This document shows positions 44,465-52,936 of a DNA stretch of 64,000 bases, piece after piece. Source of the stretch: Marisediminitalea aggregata (GTDB lineage: Bacteria > Pseudomonadota > Gammaproteobacteria > Enterobacterales > Alteromonadaceae); assembly GCF_900129565.1 (NCBI RefSeq), contig NZ_FQWD01000003.1:186001-250000 (forward strand). The letters run 5' to 3'. A model generated the notes under the pieces. That model searched no databases. It worked only from the letters and a program-made list of their open reading frames with translations, and had not been told where the DNA came from. The translations under genes were made by a program, and so were the position numbers. Position 1 is the first letter of the stretch. Every line of letters begins with the position of its first letter.

Positions 44465-45937
44465 ATGACTTCGCGGGACAATCAATCTATAAGCGTTGTG
44501 TGGTTCAAACGAGACTTGCGTTTGCAGGACCACCACGCCCTTCACGCTGCATGGGAAAGTAATAATCCGGTATTGCCTGTTTACCTTTTCGAACCAGCAA
44601 TAATGGCCGACTCACACTACAGCAACCGGCACTGGCGGTTTGTGTGGCAAAGTCTGTTAGACATGGAGCAGCAACTTAGACCACTCAATGCCAGTTTTCA
44701 TGTCAGCTATGACGACGCCTTACCGTTCTTTAAACGGCTCCACCAGCACTACCAACGCATAACGCTATACAGCTATGAAGAGGTGGGGCTGGCGTGTACT
44801 TTTGAGAGAGACAAACAGCTTAAAGCCTGGTGTAAGTCGGTGGGTGTGGAGTGGAAAGAATTCCCTTATGCGGGCGTTATCAGGGGGCTGACTCACCGCA
44901 AACAGTGGTTGGCAAACTGGCGTAAACAAATGTGTTCTGCGCCTGTAAGTACACCCATTCACAAGATTAACTGGGAAACAAACAAAACTCTGGTTACCCG
45001 CGTGCCTGCCACCATTTCTGCCGAGCTGCACCGGCCAGACGAGCACATGCAACTTGGCGGAGAGACACAGGCACATCAAACTCTGGTCTCCTTTATCGAT
45101 GATCGCCATCGTAGCTACCACACACAGATTTCCAGTCCCCTCAAGAGTATGCGCAGTTGCTCGCGTTTATCGCCCTATCTGGCTTGGGGAAATCTGAGTG
45201 TTAGGCAGGTTTATCAGGCAATTACCGCCGTGAAATCCCCCTTACCGCGATCCTTACAAGCTTTTATATCGCGGCTGCATTGGCACTGCCACTTTATCCA
45301 GAAATTCGAAAGTGAATGCGAGCAGGAATTCAGGCCTGTTAACGCCGCATATCAGCGTTTTCCGTACAGAGCTGACGAACAAGCTACACAGCAATTTAAG
45401 GCTTGGTGTGAAGGCAATACCGGTATTCCCATGGTTGATGCCTGCATGCGCAGTGTTATTAAAACCGGCTACCTGAACTTCAGAATGCGGGCTATGCTGG
45501 TAAGCTTCCTTACGCATTATTTGCTGATTGACTGGCGCAGAGGTGCACTTCACCTTGCACAACAGTTTCTGGATTTTGAACCGGGTATTCATTACCCGCA
45601 GTTTCAAATGCAAGCCGGAGTAACCGGTACAAATACGCTGCGGGTTTACAACCCGGTGAAACAAGCGCAAGACAACGATCCAAGCGGGGAGTTTATTCGA
45701 AAATGGGTACCTGAAATCGCACATCTGGATATTGAGGATTTGTTTGCTCCCTGGCAGATCCCACCGCTTACGCAATTAACGCTCGACTCACCCTTGCCAC
45801 CGCGCTATGTGAACCCGGTAGCCATTCCAGAAGATATTATTCCGCCACACAGAGACTTGTTGTGGAAATGGCGTGAGCGAGACGATGTCAGAAAAGAAGC
45901 CCGCCGTGTGTTGCATCGTCACAGCAATCCGGGATAG
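44465..45937 (+). CDS. cryptochrome/DNA photolyase family flavoprotein
   Basis: 490-aa protein. The N-terminal photolyase domain (VVWFKRDLRLQDHHALHAAW) is followed by the helical FAD-binding domain (SRLSPYLAWGNLSVRQVYQA, GNTGIPMVDACMRSVIKTGYLNFRMRAMLVSFLTHYLLIDWR). Where E. coli photolyase has WQWAASTGTDA, this protein has FQMQAGVTGTNTLRVYNPVKQ, so the flavin-proximal Trp of the electron-transfer chain is not at the usual place. It belongs to a proteobacterial photolyase-like clade whose repair activity I cannot deduce. DUF2805 lies just upstream. Confidence 0.88.
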   Translation: MTSRDNQSISVVWFKRDLRLQDHHALHAAWESNNPVLPVYLFEPAIMADSHYSNRHWRFVWQSLLDMEQQLRPLNASFHVSYDDALPFFKRLHQHYQRITLYSYEEVGLACTFERDKQLKAWCKSVGVEWKEFPYAGVIRGLTHRKQWLANWRKQMCSAPVSTPIHKINWETNKTLVTRVPATISAELHRPDEHMQLGGETQAHQTLVSFIDDRHRSYHTQISSPLKSMRSCSRLSPYLAWGNLSVRQVYQAITAVKSPLPRSLQAFISRLHWHCHFIQKFESECEQEFRPVNAAYQRFPYRADEQATQQFKAWCEGNTGIPMVDACMRSVIKTGYLNFRMRAMLVSFLTHYLLIDWRRGALHLAQQFLDFEPGIHYPQFQMQAGVTGTNTLRVYNPVKQAQDNDPSGEFIRKWVPEIAHLDIEDLFAPWQIPPLTQLTLDSPLPPRYVNPVAIPEDIIPPHRDLLWKWRERDDVRKEARRVLHRHSNPG

Positions 45938-45946
45938 CTTGTTGCT

Positions 45947-46438
45947 TCAGTGTGTGCTCAACGGGGCGGTAGAAGCAGTATGCATCTGATCACACTTTTC
46001 CAGCGTCAGGGTTGGCGGCAGCAGACTGATATTTAGCGAACCCGCTTTTGACAGCAACCCCATACCTAAAATGTTGTTGGCTCTTGGCATGACGGCAACC
46101 TGCACATCTTCAAATGCACAGGCATCGCTTAGTGCAAACGCTGTCAGGCGATAGGTTTTGATCTTTTTAATTTGTCCGTTTGCAAGTCGAGCATTAACGT
46201 AGCCTGCTTCTGTTGCAGGCTCGTTTGCGCTCAATTTTTTAAATGTGTCAGGGGTCAGTAATGTAAGTGACGAACCTGTGTCTAACAAAAACTGTGCGTC
46301 GTCAACTGCCCGGGTATGGATGCGCAAATACAACGTACCGCCTTCACTTTGCTGCAAAGCAAACTGCTCAGCGTACGCTGTATTGAAGACACAGTATATG
46401 AGCAATAATGTGGTGAAAACACTTAGTTTGCTTTTCAT
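45947..46438 (-). CDS. exported retropepsin-like aspartic protease
   Basis: 163-aa protein with a signal peptide (MKSKLSVFTTLLLIYCVFNTAYA, cut before Glu24). The single-domain clan AA motif AQFLLDTGSSLTLLTPDTF carries the catalytic Asp53 (DTGSS), with NNILGMGLLSKAGSLNISL forming the flap-distal hydrophobic-hydrophobic-Gly element. Such proteins act as homodimers in the periplasm. The start lacks a clear ribosome binding site. It is divergent from the exported G[KR]PPFKR-repeat protein gene, with 296 bp between them, so it could process that product; there is no direct evidence for this. Confidence 0.85.
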   Translation of the reverse strand: MKSKLSVFTTLLLIYCVFNTAYAEQFALQQSEGGTLYLRIHTRAVDDAQFLLDTGSSLTLLTPDTFKKLSANEPATEAGYVNARLANGQIKKIKTYRLTAFALSDACAFEDVQVAVMPRANNILGMGLLSKAGSLNISLLPPTLTLEKCDQMHTASTAPLSTH

Positions 46439-46624
46439 AGAAAAGACACGCTTTGGCCGACCTTATTGATAAGGAGGCAATTTAAACGCCACTTGTTAAC
46501 CAACTCATATTTAATGACTTTTTTTCAAACACACCGCACCGGTTCACCAAAACAAAGCATGCAAGCACCTTTTTTGTGCGAATCTTAAATAATTGATATT
46601 TATTTTGTGAATGAATTCATAAAT

Positions 46625-46643
46625 TGATAGCTTTTAACTATCA
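46625..46643. promoter_or_regulatory. inverted repeat upstream of the repeat-protein gene
   Basis: TGATAG and CTATCA with a 7-base spacer, 92 bases before the ATG at 46735 and about 190 bases from the divergent protease start. The symmetrical 6-7-6 form suits a dimeric regulator. A TATATTAT box follows at about 46676. The regulator is unknown. Confidence 0.35.
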
Positions 46644-46734
46644 CGAGACAGGCTTTAAACTTTAGATTAAGTGCTTATATTATCTCAACAGAACATAGAC
46701 ATAGATAGCAACTTCAAATAAAAGGTCACCTATT

Positions 46735-47100
46735 ATGAAGAAAAGCACATTATCGTTATTCTTTACTACCGGCATCCTTGCATGCACGTCAATGGTGCAC
46801 GCGAATGCCTCAGAAGCAGGATCCGCTGCTTCGCAAACTTCCTCACAGGTTGTCACTGAATTCTCAGGAAAGCCACCGTTTAAAAGACAACGCGTTGTCG
46901 GCGAGACAATGGATATGGCTCAGTTTGAAGTCGTAACATCGGCACAAACATGCCAGGCCAATAAAGCCACTATGCGAGGTAAACCACCGTTTAAGCGCAG
47001 TAGCGATTGTGTAGAGACGGTCGACCTGGCGCAATTCGAAGTCACCAACGAAGAAAAGACAACCCAATTTAGCGGTCGCCCTCCTTTTAAGCGTCACTAA
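46735..47100 (+). CDS. small exported protein with three G[KR]PPFKR motifs
   Basis: 121 aa. A signal peptide (MKKSTLSLFFTTGILACTSMVHA, cut about residue 23) precedes a short linker and three copies of the motif: GKPPFKR at 45-51 and 82-88 and GRPPFKR at 114-120, one residue from the end. Between them are MAQFEV and LAQFEV (AQFEV at 62-66 and 99-103), each starting 17 residues after a G[KR]PPFKR. Mature Cys73 and Cys92 could pair. Codons of the repeats differ widely, so the peptide rather than the DNA is conserved. It has its own terminator, and AAAGGT ahead of the ATG. I do not recognise the family; it could be a precursor releasing short peptides cut at the Lys-Arg sites. Confidence 0.85.
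   Translation: MKKSTLSLFFTTGILACTSMVHANASEAGSAASQTSSQVVTEFSGKPPFKRQRVVGETMDMAQFEVVTSAQTCQANKATMRGKPPFKRSSDCVETVDLAQFEVTNEEKTTQFSGRPPFKRH
46867..47094 (+). repeat. three coding copies of the G[KR]PPFKR heptad
   Basis: Copies lie at 46867-46887, 46978-46998 and 47074-47094, spaced 111 and 96 bases apart. At DNA level Gly is GGA, GGT, GGT; the prolines CCA-CCG, CCA-CCG, CCT-CCT; the last Arg AGA, CGC, CGT. Only Phe (TTT) is unchanged across the copies. Confidence 0.85.
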
Positions 47101-47141
47101 ATCACACTTAATGCGATAGTCAGTTCCTGATCCAAATCTTT

Positions 47142-47167
47142 GCCGATGACATAGTTCATCGGCTTTT
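47142..47167 (+). terminator. intrinsic terminator after the repeat-protein gene
   Basis: GCCGATGA (47142-47149), loop CATAGT, TCATCGGC (47156-47163), then TTTT. The remaining 237 bp to the phospholipase gene is AT-rich and non-coding and presumably holds its promoter. Confidence 0.85.
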
Positions 47168-47404
47168 ATATTACTCTCTTCAACCAAAAATCTGTTGCTT
47201 CCGCGTTTCTGGCTTAATATGCCTATCGCCCCTACTGTGCCTGTTTCCGCTCCGAATATCACTTACCCAATACCCATTTCGCTATTCTATTTTTTCGATT
47301 ATGCCGTGTAGTTTTATTCATCACTGTTAGCCCACACAATTCGGTATTCTATTTGCAAAGAAATCGTTGGTATTCATATAAACATCTGAACAGGAGTCTG
47401 GATC

Positions 47405-48244
47405 ATGAAAAGTGCATTGGTTGTAGAAGGCGGTGCAATGCGCGGCATTTTTGCGGCGGGTGTGCTAGATACGTTTCAGCTTCAACACTACAATCCGTTT
47501 GATATGGTGCTTGGTGTGTCTGCGGGTGCCACAAATGCAGCGGGTTATGTAACAGGCAATGCGCCTCGAAATCGTAAAATTATTACCCGCCTTGCTACAC
47601 AACGTGAGTTTTTTAATCCCGTTCGCTTTATGTTGAAAGGCCATATGACCGACGTGAAATGGCTGTGGCTGGAGGCGCAGGCCCGGTATCCTATAAACGC
47701 GGAAGCCCTGGCGACATCTACGCCGTTAATTGCTGTTATAACCAATATGCGCACTGGTGAGCCGGAATATCACCGTGTTACTGCTGACAACATAGATGTG
47801 TTAATGGAAGCGACCTGCGCCTTACCGATGGCGTATCGCACGCCTCCCCGTTATCAGGGAGTCCGCTATGTCGATGGCGGTGTGACAGACGCCATTCCGG
47901 TGCAGTACGCCTATGAGCAAGGTTTTAAGGACATCACGGTTATACTCAGCCAGCCCTGGGGTTATCAAAAAGCCGAGGAAAAAGGTACCTGGGTCGCCAA
48001 CAAAGTGTTTGCCCGCTACCCAAAACTGATACAAGCCATACAGCAACGTGCTACGCGCTATAACGATACATTGGCATTTATTGCTTCACCGCCCACTGAC
48101 TGCCGGATTAATGTTATCGTTCCGCCAGCAGAGTTCGGTGTCGGCAGGTTGACTATGCGCCGCGATAAACTTATTCACGGCTATCAGATGGGACGTCACG
48201 CCGCGCAGTCTTATCTGGCTCAACTGCGCGACGTTGCGGCTTAA
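47405..48244 (+). CDS. patatin-like phospholipase, YjjU family
   Basis: 279-aa cytoplasmic-type hydrolase. It has the glycine-rich oxyanion segment VEGGAMRGIFAAGVLDTF, the nucleophile elbow GVSAG with Ser39, and the catalytic Asp157 in YVDGGVTDAIPV, the Ser-Asp dyad of patatins. Sequence follows E. coli YjjU (NPFDMVLGVSAGA, KIITRLATQREFFNPVRF). It is expected to be a lipid acyl hydrolase; the substrate is unknown. It lies downstream of the small repeat-protein gene but is separated by a terminator. It converges on the efflux gene. Confidence 0.93.
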   Translation: MKSALVVEGGAMRGIFAAGVLDTFQLQHYNPFDMVLGVSAGATNAAGYVTGNAPRNRKIITRLATQREFFNPVRFMLKGHMTDVKWLWLEAQARYPINAEALATSTPLIAVITNMRTGEPEYHRVTADNIDVLMEATCALPMAYRTPPRYQGVRYVDGGVTDAIPVQYAYEQGFKDITVILSQPWGYQKAEEKGTWVANKVFARYPKLIQAIQQRATRYNDTLAFIASPPTDCRINVIVPPAEFGVGRLTMRRDKLIHGYQMGRHAAQSYLAQLRDVAA

Positions 48245-48264
48245 ATAGTTATCCCGCTATACCG

Positions 48265-49662
48265 CTAACTATCCGTATTCGTTACTGGCAGACCTCGTGC
48301 CGCTGTATACACATCTACAGCGGCACTCAGCGCGCTCTGGTAGCGATTGATTACGTTCAACTGGGCGCTAAACCAGCTGCGCTGGGCATTGAGCAAATTC
48401 AGGAAGTCGCTGTCACCCGACTTATATCTGGCCTGGGCTAAATCGTACAACCGTTGATTGTTTTCCAGTTCAATCAAGTCCAATGCATACGCTTCACGCT
48501 GAAAACGATAATTATCTGCTGCATCCTGCATTTCCTGCGCAGCGCTGATTATGGTTGTCATCAGGTTATTGAACGCAATTTGAGTATCCACGTTGGCATC
48601 CCGTTCGGCTTGTTCACGTTTGCCGTTGTCAAACAGCACCATGGCCGAACTTAGCGCTGCCGAGAGTGACCAGCCGTTGGCAAGATCGGTAAGATCTGAC
48701 ATGCCCAGATCCGCGCTTAAACTCAACCCTGGTAAACCGGCAATACTGGCCTGATAAACACTAATGTCCGCCAACTGAAGCTGCAAAAAGGCCGCGGCGA
48801 CATCCGGGCGCTGACGCAATACACTGGCAGGCTGTTGAACGTCAATTTCCGGCAATGCCAGACTATTCACCGGTGCCGTGAATTCGCGCTGCTGAAACTC
48901 GCTGTCGGCCAACAATGCAGCCAAGGCGCGGTTATTAATGGCTAATTGATTCGACAGACGCAATACCTCATTTTGGGCACTTAACAGCGTGTTACGCTGC
49001 TGCGCAAGCTCTATGCCCGATGCGCTACCAGCGTCGTACCGCAACTGAATTAACGACAGTAGCTGTTCTGATGCTGCCACATTTTGCTTTGCTATGGCTA
49101 AGCGTTGTTGCAACGACAACTGAGTAAAATACGCATTGGCGAGCTGACGCTGCAACAGCACAGACTGGTTTCGAAGTTGCGCCTGGCTCACATCAATATT
49201 CAGCGTTGAGGCCAGAATACTGGCTTCACGCGAACCCCAAATATCCACGTCATAACTCGCGCCTATTGATGCCGATGAGCTCAGTGACGTAAGGCCTGTA
49301 TCCAGGTTTTCGCCACCGCGACCACTTAATCGTCCCGACACGGCAGGTAAATTATCGGCTCGAGTCTGCCCCAGTTGAAATTGCGCACGTTCTACACGCA
49401 ACGACGCCGTCGCTAAATCCAGATTCTGCGCGGCGAGTTGCGCCATTAGCGCCGATAACTCTGGTGAGTCGAACCCGTGCCACCAGTTCGTATCTACCGA
49501 TACCGTTGCAGTGATCTTTGGGTTTGAGAAGCTCTCAGGCAGTTGCACCTCCGGAAAACTCCGCGATGGCTGCATACTGCATGCACTTAATATAAAGACA
49601 GCGGACATGGCTAACGAAACGGCAGCAGCACGCGGGCTAAAATGAACAAAACAGCGTGCCAT
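48265..49662 (-). CDS. outer-membrane efflux lipoprotein, TolC/NodT type
   Basis: 465-aa outer-membrane factor of a tripartite exporter. A lipoprotein signal with lipobox LSAC (Cys28) is followed by two long helical OEP repeats typical of NodT/OprM factors (QLSLQQRLAIAKQNVAASEQLLSL, AQARYKSGDSDFLNLLNAQRSWFSAQLNVI). It starts 3 bases after the macB stop, so it is the last gene of the macA-macB-outer membrane factor operon; E. coli MacAB uses the separately encoded TolC instead. Confidence 0.93.
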   Translation of the reverse strand: MARCFVHFSPRAAAVSLAMSAVFILSACSMQPSRSFPEVQLPESFSNPKITATVSVDTNWWHGFDSPELSALMAQLAAQNLDLATASLRVERAQFQLGQTRADNLPAVSGRLSGRGGENLDTGLTSLSSSASIGASYDVDIWGSREASILASTLNIDVSQAQLRNQSVLLQRQLANAYFTQLSLQQRLAIAKQNVAASEQLLSLIQLRYDAGSASGIELAQQRNTLLSAQNEVLRLSNQLAINNRALAALLADSEFQQREFTAPVNSLALPEIDVQQPASVLRQRPDVAAAFLQLQLADISVYQASIAGLPGLSLSADLGMSDLTDLANGWSLSAALSSAMVLFDNGKREQAERDANVDTQIAFNNLMTTIISAAQEMQDAADNYRFQREAYALDLIELENNQRLYDLAQARYKSGDSDFLNLLNAQRSWFSAQLNVINRYQSALSAAVDVYTAARGLPVTNTDS

Positions 49663-49665
49663 AAA

Positions 49666-51606
49666 TTAATCCTCTGCCAACGCATCAATAGGGTTTAGCC
49701 GGGCAGCCTTGTGAGCCGGCGCAAAGCCAAACAATACACCCACCGCCAACGACGTAACAAAAGCCAGAACAGGCGGTAATAAGGTATAGGCCACCGAGAC
49801 TGAAAACTGTGACAGCACGAAAATCACGGCATACCCCAGAAAAATGCCTACGCAACCGCCCATAACACACACCACCCAGGCTTCTATATTGAACTGCTTT
49901 AAAATGTCGCCGGGTTTAGCGCCGGTCGCCATGCGCAGCCCGATTTCTCGTTTCCGCTCCGACACATTCACCAACATAATGTTCATCACGCCGATACCAC
50001 CAACAAACAGCGATATGCCCGCAACAGACGCCAGCAACCAGGTCAGGGTATTCTGGGTTTCTGTGACCGCTTCAACCAGTGAATCCGTGGTCCGCACCAT
50101 TACATCTTCCTTGCCATGGCGTGCCGTTAGAATGGCAAGAGCTTCTTCCTGTACGCCAGATGCAGCTTCTGTCGACGCCGCTTTAATGGTGATGCCACTT
50201 AAATACGGGCGTCCAAAGGCCTTTAAGCGCCCAGTAGAGATGGGGATTAAGACTTCGTCGTCCATGTCGTTACCGCCTGCACTGGCACCTTTGGATTTCA
50301 GTACCCCAATCACCTGATAAAACGCATTTTTCATTAAAATGTATTCGCCGATAGAGCGGTATTTATTTTCAAACAGGGTTTCGGCTACGGTATCGCCTAT
50401 CACGACCACCGGCGCATAACTGTCGACATCTTCATTAGTAAAAAAGACGCCCTGAGACATTTCCCAGTCTTTGGCATAAAAATACGCAGGCGTGGTACCG
50501 GTTATCCGGCCTGAGAAGTCATTTTCACCATAGCGCATGGTGGCGCGCGTACTTCGCTCTGGCGCCACATATAAGGCACCCTCTATTGCTTCTAGTGCTT
50601 TTGCGTCTTCTAAGGTTAGCGATGCGATATCACCTGAACTTCGAATATTGCCGCCGCCGGGACGAATCGAAATCAGATTTGTGCCTATGGTTTCAATACG
50701 TTTGAGCACGTCCTGCTTTCCGCCCTCACCTATTGCCATCATGGTAACCACCGCAGCGATGCCAATGATGATGCCAAGTAAGGTAAGTAACGTTCGAAAC
50801 CAGTTTAGCCGCAGCGATGAAAACGCCATGCCCAGTGCAGCGCCAGTTGAAATACTGGGAAAGACATTAACCTTAGGCGGTTGTTGCTGCTCAGACTCAA
50901 CTGACTGCATTTCTGCTGCGCCAGTATCTTCCACAATCTCGCCGTCAAGCAGCTTCACCTGACGTTGGGCGTGCTCCGCGACTGCTGGATCGTGGGTGAT
51001 TAGAATAATTGTCACCCCTTCCTGGTGTAGTGATTTAAGCAGGGCTAGCAACTGTTCGCCGCTGGCTGAATCCAGTGCACCGGTAGGTTCGTCGGCCAGG
51101 ATCACTTCAGCGCCATTAATCAGCGCCCGGGCTACTGACACTCGCTGTTGCTGCCCGCCCGACAATTCGCCAGGACGATGGGTAATGCGATCCTCAAGCC
51201 CAAGTTTACCCAGCAATTGCGCTGCGTGAGCATTACGCTCAACCTCGCTGGTGTTGCTGTAAATGGCTGGTAGCGCAACGTTTTGTTGTGCCGTTAACGT
51301 CGAGAGCAACTGATAGCGCTGGAACACAAAACCAAAGGTTTTGAGCCGTAATGCAGCCAGTTGGTTGTCATCGAGATCCGCCACAGACTGGCCGTGAATC
51401 CGATAAGTACCTGCACTGGGTTTGTCCAGGCAGCCCAGAATATTCATCATGGTGGATTTACCCGAACCCGATTGCCCCATGATGGCCACAAACTCACCTT
51501 TCTGAATGGTAAGCGACACCTGTTTGAGTGCCGTGACTTCTGCACCTTCAGACTGATAACTACGACTGACGTTATCCAGTGAAATTAATGGGTTAGAAGC
51601 CACCAC
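49666..51606 (-). CDS. macB: MacB-type ABC exporter, ATPase-permease
   Basis: 646 aa from the GTG at 51606, close to E. coli MacB (648 aa). The N-terminal ATPase has Walker A GQSGSGKST, the signature LSGGQQQRVSVARAL and Walker B ILADEPTGALD. After a linker comes the FtsX-type permease: a helix near NWFRTLLTLLGIIIGIAAV, a large periplasmic domain, and three C-terminal helices. GGAGG five bases ahead supports this start, overlapping macA by 14 bases; an in-frame start at 51693 deeper inside macA is rejected. It would export a macrolide, peptide or siderophore-like compound from the periplasm. Confidence 0.94.
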   Translation of the reverse strand: MVASNPLISLDNVSRSYQSEGAEVTALKQVSLTIQKGEFVAIMGQSGSGKSTMMNILGCLDKPSAGTYRIHGQSVADLDDNQLAALRLKTFGFVFQRYQLLSTLTAQQNVALPAIYSNTSEVERNAHAAQLLGKLGLEDRITHRPGELSGGQQQRVSVARALINGAEVILADEPTGALDSASGEQLLALLKSLHQEGVTIILITHDPAVAEHAQRQVKLLDGEIVEDTGAAEMQSVESEQQQPPKVNVFPSISTGAALGMAFSSLRLNWFRTLLTLLGIIIGIAAVVTMMAIGEGGKQDVLKRIETIGTNLISIRPGGGNIRSSGDIASLTLEDAKALEAIEGALYVAPERSTRATMRYGENDFSGRITGTTPAYFYAKDWEMSQGVFFTNEDVDSYAPVVVIGDTVAETLFENKYRSIGEYILMKNAFYQVIGVLKSKGASAGGNDMDDEVLIPISTGRLKAFGRPYLSGITIKAASTEAASGVQEEALAILTARHGKEDVMVRTTDSLVEAVTETQNTLTWLLASVAGISLFVGGIGVMNIMLVNVSERKREIGLRMATGAKPGDILKQFNIEAWVVCVMGGCVGIFLGYAVIFVLSQFSVSVAYTLLPPVLAFVTSLAVGVLFGFAPAHKAARLNPIDALAED

Positions 51607-52780
51607 GACGCCCTCCGCCAGGCATGCCCGGCGGCATTCCCGGTGGACCATTTTGCTGTCCGCGCTGACCTCGTGCAGCAGCACCGCGCACACCCACCAC
51701 GACCTGCTCGCCTTCGCTCAGACCGTCAAGGATCTCAGCAACGGTGCGATTTCTAATCCCCACTTTGACCTGGCGCTGTTCATTGCCCTGCTCGGTAACA
51801 ACCAGGACAAACGGATTTCTCGGCGGGCCTTTTATGGCGGCCAGAGGCACCAATAACGTATCTGTTTTTTGTTCCTGTACAAAAAACACCTGGGTGGTCA
51901 TGGCGTCCATGAGCGCCCCGCTATCGTTCTGTATATCAATGAGCACCTGATACAGCACAACATCATTCACCACGTTTGGCGTCGGCAGCACCTGACGCAC
52001 TGTTGAATGGTAACGCGTTCTGGTATCGCCCAGTGTAGTGAAATACACCGGCATACCGGGGTACAGTTTACCTACATCAGCTTCAGACACTTCGGCCCGA
52101 ACGGTCATGGTGTTTAAGTCTGAAATTTGCAGTAGTGTGGGCGCATTTTGATTGGCGTTCAGGGTTTGGCCCTGACGCACTTTAATCGTTGCAACCGTTC
52201 CCGCAATGGGTGCGTAGATTTTCGCAAAGCCCAGTGTTGCTCTGTCACCCTCTAGCGAGGCTTCATCAGCTTTGATTTGTGCGATCGACGCGCTGATCTT
52301 TGAATCCAGTACACGCACATTGGTTTGACTGGCGTACACTTCGTCTTCACTCACGGCATCTTGCGCGTGCAAGCGTTCGTTACGTTTAGCGCGCAATATG
52401 GCCAGCTCTCGTTCAGCTTTCAACTGTTCAAGCTGTGCGCGCTTGTTCTCAAGGTTAGCTTCGGTTTTTTGTACCTGGGTACGAAACACCGTGGCATCAA
52501 TGTCTACAAGTAACTGGCCTTCGGTAACTACGTCACCTTCTTCAACATAAATCGCATCAACCTGGCCAGAGACCTGCGCCCCTACTTCCACGTAACGTTT
52601 AGGCTCAAGTTGCCCGGTGGCCACTATGGTTGTCTCTATATCGCCGCGACGCACAGGCGCCAGCAATTGTGCCTCGTCGTTGGCTGCAGGGGCATAAATG
52701 CTATAAAGCGCGTAAGCAGGCGCGCCAATAATAATCAGCAGCAATGCAATTTTAATTACCGGTCCGTATCCCTTCAGCAT
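51593..52780 (-). CDS. macA: MacA-type periplasmic adaptor of the ABC exporter
   Basis: 395-aa membrane-fusion protein with an N-terminal anchor (IKIALLLIIIGAPAYALYSIY), lipoyl and barrel domains (VGAQVSGQVDAIYVEEGDVVTEGQLLVDID), and a coiled-coil hairpin. AGTVATIKVRQGQTL and SEADVGKLYPGMPVYFTTLG are typical of MacA. The C-terminus is an unusual tail rich in Gly, Gln, Pro and Arg (GQQNGPPGMPPGMPGGG), similar in composition to the exported protein encoded 156 bp upstream. It begins its own operon. Confidence 0.94.
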   Translation of the reverse strand: MLKGYGPVIKIALLLIIIGAPAYALYSIYAPAANDEAQLLAPVRRGDIETTIVATGQLEPKRYVEVGAQVSGQVDAIYVEEGDVVTEGQLLVDIDATVFRTQVQKTEANLENKRAQLEQLKAERELAILRAKRNERLHAQDAVSEDEVYASQTNVRVLDSKISASIAQIKADEASLEGDRATLGFAKIYAPIAGTVATIKVRQGQTLNANQNAPTLLQISDLNTMTVRAEVSEADVGKLYPGMPVYFTTLGDTRTRYHSTVRQVLPTPNVVNDVVLYQVLIDIQNDSGALMDAMTTQVFFVQEQKTDTLLVPLAAIKGPPRNPFVLVVTEQGNEQRQVKVGIRNRTVAEILDGLSEGEQVVVGVRGAAARGQRGQQNGPPGMPPGMPGGGRRGGF

Positions 52781-52936
52781 TGCTTAATCACCCTTGTACT
52801 AATCACTGATATCACTCTGTTATGTCTATAAAATGTTGCTATTTGAGCGACATAGATACGCTATAAATCACACAAGTCAAAGGACCTTAACGTATCTTTA
52901 CACTTGGCTTTCCCATAGCGAAACTACGGGTTGTGA

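Noticed and set aside
46513..46587. 24-codon ORF in the gap before the repeat-protein gene
   Set aside because: The AAGGAGG at about 46470 is far too distant, and the frame has no supporting features.
48245..48272. ATAGTTA/TAACTAT inverted repeat between the phospholipase and efflux genes
   Set aside because: The stem is only 7 bp, AT-rich and spaced by 14 bases without a T run. It overlaps the efflux stop; chance is likely.
51607..51693. Longer MacB starting at 51693
   Set aside because: The extra residues are out-of-frame translation of macA. GGAGG sits properly ahead of the GTG at 51606, and the shorter protein matches the family length.
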